This document shows, in pieces, positions 51,841-61,695 of a stretch of DNA of 64,000 nt (positions are counted from its first letter, which is position 1; every line of letters begins with the position of its first letter). Origin of the DNA: Desulfomarina profundi (lineage in GTDB: Bacteria > Desulfobacterota > Desulfobulbia > Desulfobulbales > Desulfocapsaceae); contig NZ_AP024086.1 of NCBI RefSeq assembly GCF_019703855.1, positions 310,001 through 374,000 on the forward strand. The letters run 5' to 3'. Position numbers and translations under genes: made by a program. The notes below the pieces were generated by a model. It was not told where the DNA came from. It saw nothing but the letters and a program-made list of their open reading frames with translations, and searched no databases.

Positions 51841-51911
51841 AGAAAAAACTGATCGCCTGCGAAACTCACTTGGTTTTTGAATATCAGGTAGAGTTTTGCA
51901 GGCGATCAGAA
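51841..51911 (-). terminator. Terminator of the outer-membrane protein gene
   Basis: CTGATCGCCTGC (51849-51860) and GCAGGCGATCAG (51898-51909) are exact complements, and six of seven further pairs extend the stem inward. On the minus strand a T run (complement of GAAAAAAC at 51842-51849) follows the hairpin. Confidence 0.75.
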
Positions 51912-51921
51912 AGAAAAACAG

Positions 51922-52467
51922 TTAGAAACTCATGGTAAGTTGATTGCTGACCATGATAATTGATTCCACATCACTGTAACTGCTTCGTTCAGTGAAAAGG
52001 TCGCCTGTATCCATATAGGCAAAATGAATTTCGTAGGACAGGTTATCAAGAAGTTTGTAAATAACACCCAGATTTGCTTCCCAGCTGGCTTCGTTTTCGT
52101 AGTTGATTGAGTCCGGAGCCCAGAGATTTCTGGTTAATCCAAAGGCACCATGAAGGGCAAGTTTACCCGTGGCGTTTATCTGTGCCGCAACAGCAATACC
52201 CCGGCTGTTTGCTGTATGGGGATTGGTTTCTACCCAGGAAACAGATCCCTCGTATTCGCTGTTCAGTATGTCCGCGGCAGTGCTTGTTATTAATAAAGGC
52301 TTGAAGTTCCTGGAAGAAGTGTTGGTGTTCAGTCCCTGAAGATCAAAAATTGCACCAAGATTATACGAGGTGACTTTATAAATGCTGTGTGTTCCGGAAT
52401 CCTGCGCAAAAACGTTTCCGTGAACAAGAACCAGCAGCAAAGTGAGAATCAGGGTAAAATATTTCAT
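51922..52467 (-). CDS. Small outer-membrane beta-barrel-like protein
   Basis: 181 residues with a signal peptide (TLILTLLLVLVHGNVFA). Alternating beta segments follow, ending QLTMSF with a C-terminal Phe typical of BAM-assembled barrels. Segments such as ANLGVIYKLLDNLSYEIHFAYMDTG look like the last strands of the porin at 54850-56001, so it may be a shortened barrel or a duplicate. The function is unknown. It is monocistronic, with its own terminator. Confidence 0.75.
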   Translation of the reverse strand: MKYFTLILTLLLVLVHGNVFAQDSGTHSIYKVTSYNLGAIFDLQGLNTNTSSRNFKPLLITSTAADILNSEYEGSVSWVETNPHTANSRGIAVAAQINATGKLALHGAFGLTRNLWAPDSINYENEASWEANLGVIYKLLDNLSYEIHFAYMDTGDLFTERSSYSDVESIIMVSNQLTMSF

Positions 52468-52896
52468 TTTCGAAAAGATACTATCCAGACTTTTTGAAGA
52501 ATAGTTTCAGGGAATTCCTCAGTTTATACAAAACGTCGAATGGTACAAAAATCTGTACTTAAATTCTAGCCTTGTATTCGAAAAAGTCAAGGGGAAAGTG
52601 TGTGCTAGAGGTTTTTTGCGGGAGGAAAGAAAAGCTGCTGAAACAGCAAGTTTTCTTGCTACTGAAACTGTTATACGATATAGATAGTGTCTGTTCGTAG
52701 ATGGCGTTTTTGCCCGATTTCTGCGTCGCTATGAAAAACAAAAATGCTAACATATGCCTGATATGCTGCGCTTTTTTAAATCTATCGGTAGAGTTCTCTC
52801 TAGTCAAAGTGTTTTTTAAAGCAGGTTACATCAGGTGAACACTCACGGATTCAGGCTTTTTATTGATTTCCCGGTTGTCGGGGTTAAGGAGATTGT
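52468..52896. other. Intergenic stretch upstream of the FG-GAP-like protein
   Basis: AT-rich and without a gene. It contains the dispersed TCACGGATTCAGG motif at 52843-52855 and an AAGGAG ribosome-binding site at about 52887. Near 52700-52750 is a GC-richer piece (CGTAGATGGCGTTTTTGCCC) that might be another dispersed repeat. Confidence 0.4.
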
Positions 52897-54639
52897 ATGA
52901 GATACATAACTGTTCCGGTTATTATACTGGTTGCCTGTTTATGCCTGTCAGGTCCACTGTATGCAAAAAATGAGAGTGCTGCAAAAAAAATAATTTTTTC
53001 CGGATTCGATGTTGAGTCGGCCGGAAAATTTAAATATCTGCAGGATGGTATTCAGGCCATGCTCTTGAGCAGGCTTGCAGCAAAGGACGGTTTTGAAGTA
53101 CTTGATAAGCAGGTGAGCAGTGCGGAGATAAAAAAACTTGAAAGATCTGGAGGAAGTATAGGAAGTGTCAGTTCTGATCTACAGGCTGATTACCTGGTTG
53201 TCGGGTCACTCTTTTCTCTTTCCAGGGGGTTGAATATACAAGTTATATTTTATCCTCTCGACTCAGGTTTAACAAAAGGAGTAGAACGGTTTTCAGTGGT
53301 CTCTGAAAGCGACTCGGTTTTGTTTGCAGGAATAAACCGTCTGGTGGAAGAGATTGCATTGAGAATTCTTGGAAATGAGCCGTCCCTTGAGAATTTTGAA
53401 CGTGAGGAGGAAGGAAAAATAGCCAAAAAAGGTGCCGGGGCATTTATTACCGCACATCCGGAGATTGCCTATAAAAGGGGATTATATTCCGGAACAGTGA
53501 TAGGGGTGGGAGATCGCGCAATTAAGGTCGCGACAAAAGGTATCAGATGGACGAAAGAATTCTCCTCTGAAATAATAGCCATGGCCGTAGCTGACGGAAG
53601 CGGAATTGACCCTGCCCGTATTTTTATTTTAAGCGAAAGGAAATTGAAGGTTTTTCGCTTACTTGGCAGGAAAATAGTGGAAACAGGGAGCACTGATCTT
53701 CCACCGTTTCTCCGTGTGCATGCCATGAATATTGCTGATTTGGATAATGATGGGGTGCAGGAAATTTATCTCAGTGCCACCCGTGGATTAAATGTTTCAT
53801 CACGAATTGTTCGATGGACGGAAAAAGACGGATTTATAACTGTTTATAATAATATCCCCTGGTATATTCGACCAGTGAAACATCCTGAACAAGGATGGAT
53901 TCTGGCGGGACAGCGCCGGGGAATGGATCGTACAGAGCTGGTTGAAAAAGGTGTTTTCCGATTACTTTCCACGTCAGATAAAACCTTCCAAAAAGGGAGA
54001 GAACTTATTCTTCCGGAGCATGTGAACCTGTTTGATTTCACCTATGCGGATATTGATGGTGATGGTGTTTTTGAAACAGCTGTTATTGATCAGAATGAGA
54101 AATTACGTGTGTACGATCAAACTGGCGGGTTGTTGTGGGTCAGCACGGAAAATTATGGTGGCAATAAAACATATATCGGGCCGAGCATTGGAGGTGCAAA
54201 TGAACACAACAGGAGAACTAATTTTTCCGAGCATGAGGATACCGGCAGGCAGTTGATTTTTGTCCCGGGCAAAATCGTGGCGGTGGATGTTGTAAAACGA
54301 GGAAGGCAGGACCTGGTAGTTGTTAACAATATTGTCTCATCATTTCCGTTTTTCAAGAACTGGAGGATGTATGATGGTGGCTCAATCGTCGGATTAACAT
54401 GGAATGGTAAAGCCTTGAGTGAAACCTGGAGGACGGGAAAGCATACGGGTTTTATTTCAGATTTTGCTTTTAAACTGAAAAACAACCAGCAGAAAGGGCA
54501 TGGAGTTGCCACGCTTTTTATCGGGCAGATACCAAGAGCCGGAACCTTTGAGGCTCTGATTCCCGGTGGTGTCCGGTCAAAACTGAGTGTATATGAATTG
54601 GGATTTTCCATTAAAAAACAAATGATTGACAAGAAATAA
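52897..54639 (+). CDS. Secreted protein with FG-GAP/VCBS-type repeats
   Basis: 580 residues: a signal peptide (VIILVACLCLSGPLYA), then an N-terminal domain of the TolB-N/FlgO-like type (LQDGIQAMLLSRLAAKDGFEVLDK; DYLVVGSLFSLS) and a C-terminal half with calcium-binding repeats (IADLDNDGVQEIYLSA; YADIDGDGVFETAVID). Such proteins are usually periplasmic or surface-located. The gene is followed within 40 bases by the promoter of the porin. The start is clear: AAGGAGATTGT before the ATG. The function is not known. Confidence 0.8.
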   Translation: MRYITVPVIILVACLCLSGPLYAKNESAAKKIIFSGFDVESAGKFKYLQDGIQAMLLSRLAAKDGFEVLDKQVSSAEIKKLERSGGSIGSVSSDLQADYLVVGSLFSLSRGLNIQVIFYPLDSGLTKGVERFSVVSESDSVLFAGINRLVEEIALRILGNEPSLENFEREEEGKIAKKGAGAFITAHPEIAYKRGLYSGTVIGVGDRAIKVATKGIRWTKEFSSEIIAMAVADGSGIDPARIFILSERKLKVFRLLGRKIVETGSTDLPPFLRVHAMNIADLDNDGVQEIYLSATRGLNVSSRIVRWTEKDGFITVYNNIPWYIRPVKHPEQGWILAGQRRGMDRTELVEKGVFRLLSTSDKTFQKGRELILPEHVNLFDFTYADIDGDGVFETAVIDQNEKLRVYDQTGGLLWVSTENYGGNKTYIGPSIGGANEHNRRTNFSEHEDTGRQLIFVPGKIVAVDVVKRGRQDLVVVNNIVSSFPFFKNWRMYDGGSIVGLTWNGKALSETWRTGKHTGFISDFAFKLKNNQQKGHGVATLFIGQIPRAGTFEALIPGGVRSKLSVYELGFSIKKQMIDKK

Positions 54640-54677
54640 CCCGGGTATAAAAAATTATACTTACCGGTAAAAAAAAC

Positions 54678-54704
54678 TTGACAAAGAAAATGGTGAGGTA
54701 TAAT
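54678..54704 (+). promoter_or_regulatory. Strong sigma-70-type promoter of the porin gene
   Basis: TTGACA at 54678-54683 and TATAAT at 54699-54704, both perfect matches, with a somewhat short 15-base spacer. Transcription would start near 54712, giving a leader of about 140 bases. Confidence 0.75.
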
Positions 54705-54760
54705 CTACACAAATAATGTAATTTTCTTACTTTTTCTTTGTATTTGGAAGAAACCGGGCG

Positions 54761-54820
54761 TCGGAAGTTCCGATGGCCGGAGTAGGAGAAGGGGATACCC
54801 GGGCTTCCATTGTCGGAAGC
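54761..54820 (+). promoter_or_regulatory. Two hairpins in the porin mRNA leader
   Basis: TCGGAA-G-TTCCGA (54761-54773) and GCTTCC-ATTGTC-GGAAGC (54803-54820) are perfect inverted repeats between the promoter and the AGGAGAG ribosome-binding site. They may stabilise the transcript or provide a target for a regulator. Confidence 0.5.
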
Positions 54821-54849
54821 GTAAAAATGAAATCAGGAGAGATAAAAAA

Positions 54850-56001
54850 ATGAAGAAGATAATTGCTTCAGCAGTTGGTCTCGCGTTGGTCAGTACTGTT
54901 GCTGTAACTACAGCTTCCGCAGTAGAGAGTAAGTTCGGCGGTTACTGGCGTACCCGTGTTTTCAGCCAGAGTGATTTCAACAGCACCCGTACTTCTTACT
55001 GGCGTGTAGACAATCGTACCCGTCTTTATTACACCGCTAAATTCAACGACGATTTCAAATTTGTCAACAAGTTTGAGTTTAACACCAACTGGGGTGATAA
55101 CACTGGTGGTGATATCGGATCTGACGGAACAGGAATCTGGAGAATCAAGCACTCCTACGCTGACTTTAATCTTGGTCCTGTAAATACAAAAATTGGTATT
55201 TTCGGTTCTACAATTGCACGTGGTTTTATCTTTGATGATGACCATTCCGGTCTGAAACTGACCGGTAAGTTTGGTAATGTAACTGTACCTTTTCTCTGGA
55301 TTCGTGCGGAAGGTGAGTATACCAATAGCAGTGGTCGCGACAATGACATCTTTGCAGTAACGCCTTCTTTCAAGGCTGGTGATGCTCTTAAAGTCACCCC
55401 ATACTTTGTTTATCAGAAAGTCGCTAATGAAGAGACCGATAACTGGTACCTTGGTGCCGATGTTGATCTGAACATGGATGCCGTTTCTGCCTGGGGTTCT
55501 TTCATTTATGAAGGTGGAACCAAAAATGATCTGGACAATAAAGGTTTTCTCGTTGCAGCCGGTGCCAGTGTAAGTGTTGTTCACGGTCAGGTTTTTTATG
55601 CAACTGGTGACGATAATGCGGCTGATGGTGACAATGATGCCTTTGTAGGTGTTCCTGGTGCAATTTACTACTGGGCTGAGATCATGGGCTGGGGTACTTT
55701 TGACAATGCTCTTTCCAATGGAGCTCCTGCTGCAATAAGCAATATCATGGCAGCTAACGTTGGTGTAAAAATCAAGCCAATGGATAAACTGACCCTGAAT
55801 GCTGATGTATGGTATGCTGCTCTTGCTGAAGATGATGCAAATGGTGAGACTGATCTCGGTACAGAAGTTGACTTGAAAGTCACCTATGCTCTGATGGATA
55901 ACCTGAATCTTGACCTCGTTGGTGCTTACCTGTTCGCAGGTGACGCAACTGGCGATGATGATCCGGTTGAAGTTGGTGCCCGTCTTTCTCTCAAATTCTA
56001 A
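54850..56001 (+). CDS. Outer-membrane porin of sulfate-reducer type
   Basis: 383 residues: a signal peptide (IIASAVGLALVSTVAVTTASA), then a 16-strand-like barrel with short acidic turns (NWGDNTGGDIGSDG; GDDNAADGDNDAF) and the closing LSLKF with terminal Phe. Homotrimeric porins with the start FGGYWRTRVFSQSDF are abundant in Desulfovibrio and relatives. Codon use is strongly biased to GCT, GGT and CGT, suggesting high expression. A good promoter, leader hairpins, AGGAGAG site and terminator make it a self-contained transcription unit. Confidence 0.93.
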   Translation: MKKIIASAVGLALVSTVAVTTASAVESKFGGYWRTRVFSQSDFNSTRTSYWRVDNRTRLYYTAKFNDDFKFVNKFEFNTNWGDNTGGDIGSDGTGIWRIKHSYADFNLGPVNTKIGIFGSTIARGFIFDDDHSGLKLTGKFGNVTVPFLWIRAEGEYTNSSGRDNDIFAVTPSFKAGDALKVTPYFVYQKVANEETDNWYLGADVDLNMDAVSAWGSFIYEGGTKNDLDNKGFLVAAGASVSVVHGQVFYATGDDNAADGDNDAFVGVPGAIYYWAEIMGWGTFDNALSNGAPAAISNIMAANVGVKIKPMDKLTLNADVWYAALAEDDANGETDLGTEVDLKVTYALMDNLNLDLVGAYLFAGDATGDDDPVEVGARLSLKF

Positions 56002-56038
56002 TTTGACAGAATCAGACATCAACTTGATGTAACTGTAT

Positions 56039-56071
56039 GAAGGCCTGGTGTTAATCACCAGGCCTTTTTTG
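56039..56071 (+). terminator. Intrinsic terminator of the porin gene
   Basis: AGGCCTGGTG (56041-56050), loop TTAAT, CACCAGGCCT (56056-56065), then T6. Confidence 0.92.
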
Positions 56072-56094
56072 TTTGTCTACAGTATAGAAGAAAT

Positions 56095-57516
56095 ATGGAA
56101 AACCAGATTGTACCGGGCCATTCAAACAGCATGCGCTGGTTGATTCTGTTGTTGATAATGGGAGGAGTTTTTCTCTCAACAATGGACAGTGGCATGGTGA
56201 ATATCGCATTGCCCACTATAATGGCGAGTTTTTCAGTAAACCTGGGACAGACCAATCTGGTAGTTATTATTTATCTCCTGACCATTACCGCAACCCTGGT
56301 TTTCTGGGGGACTGTTTCAGACCGATTTGGTAAAGGGAGGGTATATCTGGCGGGTCTTGTGACGTTCTGTTGTGGTGCGGCAGGATGTGGTTTTTCCTCC
56401 AGCTTTGGTTTTCTGTTGTTCGGAAGATTTATACAGGCCCTGGGTGGTGCGATGATGATGTCTTCCGGTCCCGCTCTGATCAAGGCAGTATTCCCGGCAG
56501 AAAATATCGGCCAGAGCCTGGGCCTGATAGGTATAGCCACGGCATGTGGCTTGATGCTTGGACCACTTGTCAGCGGTTTGCTTCTGGTACGCTATTCATG
56601 GCAGTCTATTTTCTTTGTAACTGTTCCGGTTGCTGTAATCCTGTATTTGTTCGGACGGTTTTTTCTCTGGAAAAGTATACATACTCCCCGACAGAACACG
56701 TACGGAGATTTTGACTGGAAGGGCAGCTCTTATTGGTTTTTTCTGGTCATTACTCTGGTTGTTACTCTGAACGCGTTGCAATATTTCCCGATTCTTGCAG
56801 GTTCTGGTGGTGGTCTGCTTTTTGTTGTACTCTCAGTCAGATTTGTCAGGGTTGAAAAAAACGCAATAAATCCAATTATCCCGATGGAGCTTATTCGGGA
56901 GTATTCAATTTTTGTTGCACTGTTTACAGCTGCAGCCTCCTTTGCAGCTCTTTTTGTTGTCCTCGTTCTTCTCCCGTATTATCTTAAATTCGTTCTTTTG
57001 CTTAAGTCAGACAAAATCGGCATCGTGATTATGGCATTACCGGCTACTTTGACAGTTGTGTCGCCTCTTTCCGGTTACCTTTATGACAGAATTGGTGGTC
57101 GTTATTTGACAACAGCAGGACTTTTTCTCTGTGCCGTTACCCTGTTTCGCATGGCTTATCTCTCCTCCGGGACAGGCTTGGTCTCTATTGCTGTAAATCT
57201 TGCCTTGCTGGGTGCCGGACAGTCACTGTTTCTTTCTCCAAACAGTGCGTCAGTTCTCTCCCTTGTGAGTGATCGTTTCAGTGGTATTGCTTCTGGAATT
57301 CTTGCTACGGCCAGGAATTTTGGTATGGTTTTCGGCACGACTCTGGCAACGGTTCTGTTCACCTTTTTTATGAATTATTACGGGGATGGGACGAGACTTG
57401 AAAAATATAGTGCGAAGAACGAGGTTGATTTTCTTCTGTCACTGAAGGCAACGTTCCTGGTTGCCGCATTTCTGGTTTCTGCCAGTGCGGTGTTATCTTT
57501 TTCAAGAAGAAATTGA
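56095..57516 (+). CDS. MFS transporter of the DHA2 (EmrB/QacA) type
   Basis: 473 residues with 14 hydrophobic helices. Motifs: STMDSGMVNIALPTI in helix 1, WGTVSDRFGKGRVY (motif A), and GIATACGLMLGPLVSGLL (motif C, antiporter). These features define the drug:H+ antiporter family 2. It probably exports a toxic organic compound. The last 15 bases overlap the stop region of the convergent hybrid kinase gene. No adjacent EmrA or regulator gene is seen. Confidence 0.9.
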   Translation: MENQIVPGHSNSMRWLILLLIMGGVFLSTMDSGMVNIALPTIMASFSVNLGQTNLVVIIYLLTITATLVFWGTVSDRFGKGRVYLAGLVTFCCGAAGCGFSSSFGFLLFGRFIQALGGAMMMSSGPALIKAVFPAENIGQSLGLIGIATACGLMLGPLVSGLLLVRYSWQSIFFVTVPVAVILYLFGRFFLWKSIHTPRQNTYGDFDWKGSSYWFFLVITLVVTLNALQYFPILAGSGGGLLFVVLSVRFVRVEKNAINPIIPMELIREYSIFVALFTAAASFAALFVVLVLLPYYLKFVLLLKSDKIGIVIMALPATLTVVSPLSGYLYDRIGGRYLTTAGLFLCAVTLFRMAYLSSGTGLVSIAVNLALLGAGQSLFLSPNSASVLSLVSDRFSGIASGILATARNFGMVFGTTLATVLFTFFMNYYGDGTRLEKYSAKNEVDFLLSLKATFLVAAFLVSASAVLSFSRRN

Positions 57517-59396
57517 ATGATCCCCAAATGATTTTGGCAGTGTTATCATTACCTCAGTACCTCCAGTCTTAGCATCCCTTATAATAAAATCGCCACCATG
57601 TTCCTGAATGATCCGATCTACAAGCGTCAGGCCCATGCCATTTCCGAATGCCTTCGTCGTAAAAAACGGGTCTTTTACATGATTGACCGTGTCCGTAGAA
57701 ATGCCTGTACCGCTATCCAATATTTTTATGACTACTGTTTTTTCTTCCTCCTGGACTTCTATTTCGAGTATGCCGCCCCGGCCATTGCCTCAATGCTGTT
57801 TCTGATCAGGTGGAGAAAAGCCTGGCGTATTCTTCTTTCATTTAAAAAAAGAGTCGGACCTTTTCCGTCAAGATTCAATGCATAGGTAATACTGTTCCGT
57901 TTCATGGTGGCATAAAAGGCCATAACACTTTTTCTGATAAGTGGAAAAAGAGAAGTTTTTTGAAGAGTGTATTCTCTGCTTTCTACTATGCTAAACAGGT
58001 CTTCGAGAGTAGATTCAATTTTTGCTGTTTCTTTGGTGATGATATTGAGAAATCTGACAATGTAGGAGTCTGAGGTTTTCTTTGCAAGTAATCGGGAGGT
58101 GGCTCCAATTGAGGTCAATGGGTTGCGTATTGCATGGACGAGTTGGGCGGCCATCATTCCTATTGCGGAAGAGCGTTCCGCTTCAACCAGCAGATCTTTA
58201 TTTTTTTCAAGTTCTTCTGTCACCTGTTCCAGTTCTGCAATTTTCCTGACCATACCTTCGTGGAGATGGCTGTGCTCAATAGCGAGGCTTGCCTGGCTGG
58301 CGAAAATCTCAAGATCGGACATGTCCTGATCAGTAATGGGGGTGCGGGTAACGAAATTATCAACAATAATGACACCAAGAGATTGTGAGGGCGAATAGAG
58401 TGGTACAATGGCAAAGGAGTCCTCCCCAAGGACCTTGAGCAGGGACTGTGGCACAGTATCGTCTCCAGCCATACCATCTATTACCTTGATTGATTTTTTA
58501 TTTCTGCATGATGCTATCAGGATGTGATCGTGGTTGTCAGCTTGAATTCTGAGAGTTTTTACAATGTTATTTACTGTCAGGTCTTCTTTTATTTTTTTAT
58601 TTTGGATAATTTCCAGTATATCATCAAGTTGAAGTCCGTCGGCCTCAATGGCCTGCCATACCTTTCCAGCCTCTTCCCTGGAGGAAGGGCCAATGGCTAG
58701 TCTTCCTTCAAGATAGCTGCAGTCTTCATTGAACAGGGCCATAAACGCCCTGTTGAATTTCAGGCCATCATCGGAAGTAATACCTACAAGTATTGCCTGG
58801 AGTATACCATCCAGTTCTCCTGTATTGAGGTAGGCGGAATTCATTTTCAGGTTGAGCTGATGGAGGAACTGCATGCGGGAGTTTGCCTTCTGCAGCTGTT
58901 CCTGGTACAGGCGGTTATTGATGGCAAGTCTTCTTTTCTTCAGGGTGACATTGACAGTATGTAGAAAAAGTTCAGGGTTAACGGGTTTGGTGAGATAATC
59001 ATCGGCGCCATGGCGCAGGCAGGCAAGAGCGGTGTCAAGATCAGTTGTTCCGGTAACCATGATGATACTGAGATCCGGGTGAGATTCGATGAGGTCTGGA
59101 AGGACTTCGTCACCATTCTTATCTGGAAGGCCGATATCAAGCAGGACAAGAGCTATTTTTTTCTCAGCCAGCAGCTTATACAGGCCGCTGCTGCTTCCGG
59201 CAGAGCATACCTTGAAACGCTGCTTTTTAAGGTAATGAGTAAGGAGAACCACAATTTCCGGAGAATCGTCGATTACTGCTATAGATTCCTCCCCTGTGAC
59301 CAGATGGTTTATCGGGTCGGATATTGAGATAGTGTCGGGTGAGCCGTGTTGATTGTTCATTTGATGAGGTTGAATCTGAAATAATCCAGAATTCAT
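57502..59396 (-). pseudogene. Hybrid response regulator - GAF - histidine kinase, interrupted by one frameshift near its C-terminus
   Basis: The protein would be about 631 residues. An N-terminal receiver domain (AVIDDSPEIVVL; LVLLDIGLPDKNGDEVL with the phospho-acceptor Asp; LTKPVNPELFL) is followed by a GAF-like region, a HisKA domain (MMAAQLVHAIRNPLTSIGAT with the His) and a HATPase domain (HLIRNSIEAMAG; DSGTGISTD; TTKAFGNGMGLTLV). The frame is lost at EAMAGAAYSK (stop at about 57759) and resumes as GILEIEVQEEEKTVVIKILD. One extra G in the GGGG run near 57775 restores GG-GILEI. No membrane helix is present, so it is cytoplasmic. ATG 59360 is an alternative start. Confidence 0.8.
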
Positions 59397-59542
59397 GAGT
59401 ATTCAAGTTGTCATGAATTCAGGGAGTTGATTTATTCCCGGGAACATGTATGGTTCATGATTCATTTGTAGCATAAAAGAGTATAATAGTGCAAAAGATA
59501 TCAGAATATGTACTCAGCACCAATGAGGCACCTATCAATGAT

Positions 59543-59652
59543 AGACCGGCTTGGTCGGATCAGTTGGCTCGGTCATTTATGTCTTCCGGGTGCAAAATAC
59601 TGATGAAAATCCGACTGTGGCAAAAAACCTTTCGCTATGGAATTTTCAGATG
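59543..59652 (+). repeat. Stem-loop repeat family B, copy 3 (overlaps the helicase start)
   Basis: Same layout as 7172-7282: GACCGGCTTGGTCGGATCAG, GGCTCGGTCATTTATG, and the hairpin ATGAAAATCCGACTG ... GGAATTTTCAGAT. The ATG of the helicase gene at 59637 lies inside the second stem arm, so the repeat supplies the first codons. Confidence 0.7.
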
Positions 59653-61652
59653 AACAAAAGGCGGGGAGAGATCTTTTGAAACCGGGATTGACCGAAACGT
59701 TGGATGCAATTTTTGAAAATGATGGTTTACTGGCAGCCCATGTGCCCGGATACGAACCGCGCCGGGGACAGCTTGAGATGGCAAAGGCTGTACAATGTTG
59801 TCTCGAGGGTATGGTACAGGAGAGTGAAGAACCCGGGAATAATATTCTGGTTGTGGAGGCGGAAACTGGAATTGGAAAAACACTTGCCTACCTGATACCC
59901 GCGATTCTGTCTGGTAGAAGGATTGTGATATCAACAGCTACTCTGAATCTCCAGGACCAGATATTGGAAAAAGAAATTCCCCTTGTGGAAAAAATCGCAG
60001 GACGTGAGATTTCAGCACTCTGTATTAAGGGCCGGTCAAATTATCTCTGTCTGTACCGCTGGTATCAATACCGAAGCAATCCGCAGCTTTCTCTTGTGGA
60101 TAATCCCCATATTGACAGGATTGATGAATGGCTTGGCGCTACCGTGTCCGGAGACAGGGCTGAGCTTGACTGGCTTGGTGAAGATTCAAACTTCTGGAGG
60201 AAAATTTCCACTCATTCCGACCAGTGCCTGGGGGGAGGTTGTCCGGAATTTGCGCATTGTTTTATTTCCGGCCTGCGAAAAAAAGCCGGCTCTGTTGATC
60301 TTCTCATTGTTAATCATCACCTGTTTTTTTCCGATCTGGCCCTGAGAAAAGGAGGATATGGTGAGGTTCTTCCACGGTATGAAGCTGTAATTTTTGATGA
60401 AGCCCATCACATTGAAAATGTGGCGACAACCTTTTTTGGCAGGAGTTTCAGTCAATATCAGGTTTTTGCTCTGCTGGCTGATATTGAGAAGATGGCGAAA
60501 GATGACCTTTCACCACAAGCCTGCGCTGAAGTTGACCAGATGATAACAGGAATGAAAGAACGGGTCAGGGTTTTTGCATCTCTTTTTCCAGTCAAATCCG
60601 GCCGGTTTTATTTAAAAGACCTTATAACTGACCTCACTGAGAAGGTGTGGCGAGACGAAGTTGATCTGTTAATCAGGGGATTGGAGGGGTTGAGTGACAG
60701 CATCAGCAGGTATGGTGAACATGGGGAATACTGGAGGTCTCTGGAACGGCGTGGCAGGGAACTTGTAAAGAATGTGCGGGACGTAGGGCTTCATTTTCTT
60801 GAAAATGATTATGTTCACTGGTATGAGAGAAGGGATCGTTCCGTTGTTCTGTCTGCAACCCCGGTCGAGGTGGCAAAGGAACTGAATGAATATCTTTATC
60901 CGCTGGTATCGTCCTGTATTCTGACGTCAGCAACGCTTTCTTCGGGAGGTAATTTTTCATATCTTCGCGCCCGGTTGGGGTTGGGCGATGAAGTGGAATG
61001 CCTGCAATTTCATTCACCGTTTGACTATGAAAAAAGGGCGTTACTTTATGTTCCCGATAATTCTTTTCCAGAACCGTCTGCCCCTGATTATGGGGATGTG
61101 CTGTGTGGTCAAATTCTCGATATACTCCGAATAAGCGAAGGAAGAGGACTGGTTCTTTTCACAAGCTTTAAGGGAATGGAGAGAGTGGCATCTTTTCTCG
61201 AAGATCGTTTTGATTATCCCGTGCTTGTTCAGGGAACTGCCTCCAGGCAGAGTCTCCTTACCCGTTTTCGTGAGGAGACACACTCTGTCCTGCTCGCTGT
61301 TGCAAGTTTCTGGGAAGGTGTGGATGTGGTTGGTGAATCTCTAAGTTGTGTTATAATAGACAAGTTGCCTTTCGAAGTGCCGACTGATCCGGTAATAGAG
61401 GCCAGAATTCAGCATATTCTGGAAAAACAGGGAAAGCCGTTTTTTGAGTTTCAGGTGCCTCGGGCAATCCTGGCCCTCAGGCAGGGAATGGGGCGATTAA
61501 TGCGTTCTTCCACTGACAGGGGTGTTATTGCCGTGATGGATGTGAGGCTTTATAAAAAAGGTTACGGGGGATTGTTCCTGCGGAGCATGCCCCCTGCACC
61601 TGTTGTCAGGACCGTGCAGGAGCTCTCCGATTTTTTTAAACTATTTGATTAA
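59637..61652 (+). CDS. dinG: DinG/XPD-family ATP-dependent DNA helicase
   Basis: 671 residues. Walker A is AETGIGKT (75-82), and cysteines consistent with the family [4Fe-4S] cluster follow (RSNYLC, SDQCLGGGCPEFAHC). Other motifs are VNHHLF, FDEAHHIEN (motif II), SATLSSGGNFSYL, FTSFKGMERV and the late QGMGRLMRSSTDRG. Members unwind DNA 5' to 3', acting in repair or on R-loops. It has no exonuclease domain, unlike Gram-positive DinG. The start lies inside a dispersed repeat; no better ATG exists before the conserved region, although GTG or TTG codons within the next 20 residues cannot be excluded. Confidence 0.92.
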   Translation: MEFSDEQKAGRDLLKPGLTETLDAIFENDGLLAAHVPGYEPRRGQLEMAKAVQCCLEGMVQESEEPGNNILVVEAETGIGKTLAYLIPAILSGRRIVISTATLNLQDQILEKEIPLVEKIAGREISALCIKGRSNYLCLYRWYQYRSNPQLSLVDNPHIDRIDEWLGATVSGDRAELDWLGEDSNFWRKISTHSDQCLGGGCPEFAHCFISGLRKKAGSVDLLIVNHHLFFSDLALRKGGYGEVLPRYEAVIFDEAHHIENVATTFFGRSFSQYQVFALLADIEKMAKDDLSPQACAEVDQMITGMKERVRVFASLFPVKSGRFYLKDLITDLTEKVWRDEVDLLIRGLEGLSDSISRYGEHGEYWRSLERRGRELVKNVRDVGLHFLENDYVHWYERRDRSVVLSATPVEVAKELNEYLYPLVSSCILTSATLSSGGNFSYLRARLGLGDEVECLQFHSPFDYEKRALLYVPDNSFPEPSAPDYGDVLCGQILDILRISEGRGLVLFTSFKGMERVASFLEDRFDYPVLVQGTASRQSLLTRFREETHSVLLAVASFWEGVDVVGESLSCVIIDKLPFEVPTDPVIEARIQHILEKQGKPFFEFQVPRAILALRQGMGRLMRSSTDRGVIAVMDVRLYKKGYGGLFLRSMPPAPVVRTVQELSDFFKLFD

Positions 61653-61695
61653 ATATTTTATCCTGTTTTCAGTATATTACTAATAAAAAAAATCG

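Noticed and set aside
54868-56058. A 396-residue open frame on the minus strand, fully opposite the porin gene
   Set aside because: It has no ribosome-binding site, no family features and a composition (many Ile, Thr, Val) explained by reading the porin's biased codons backwards. The porin has promoter, signal peptide and terminator.
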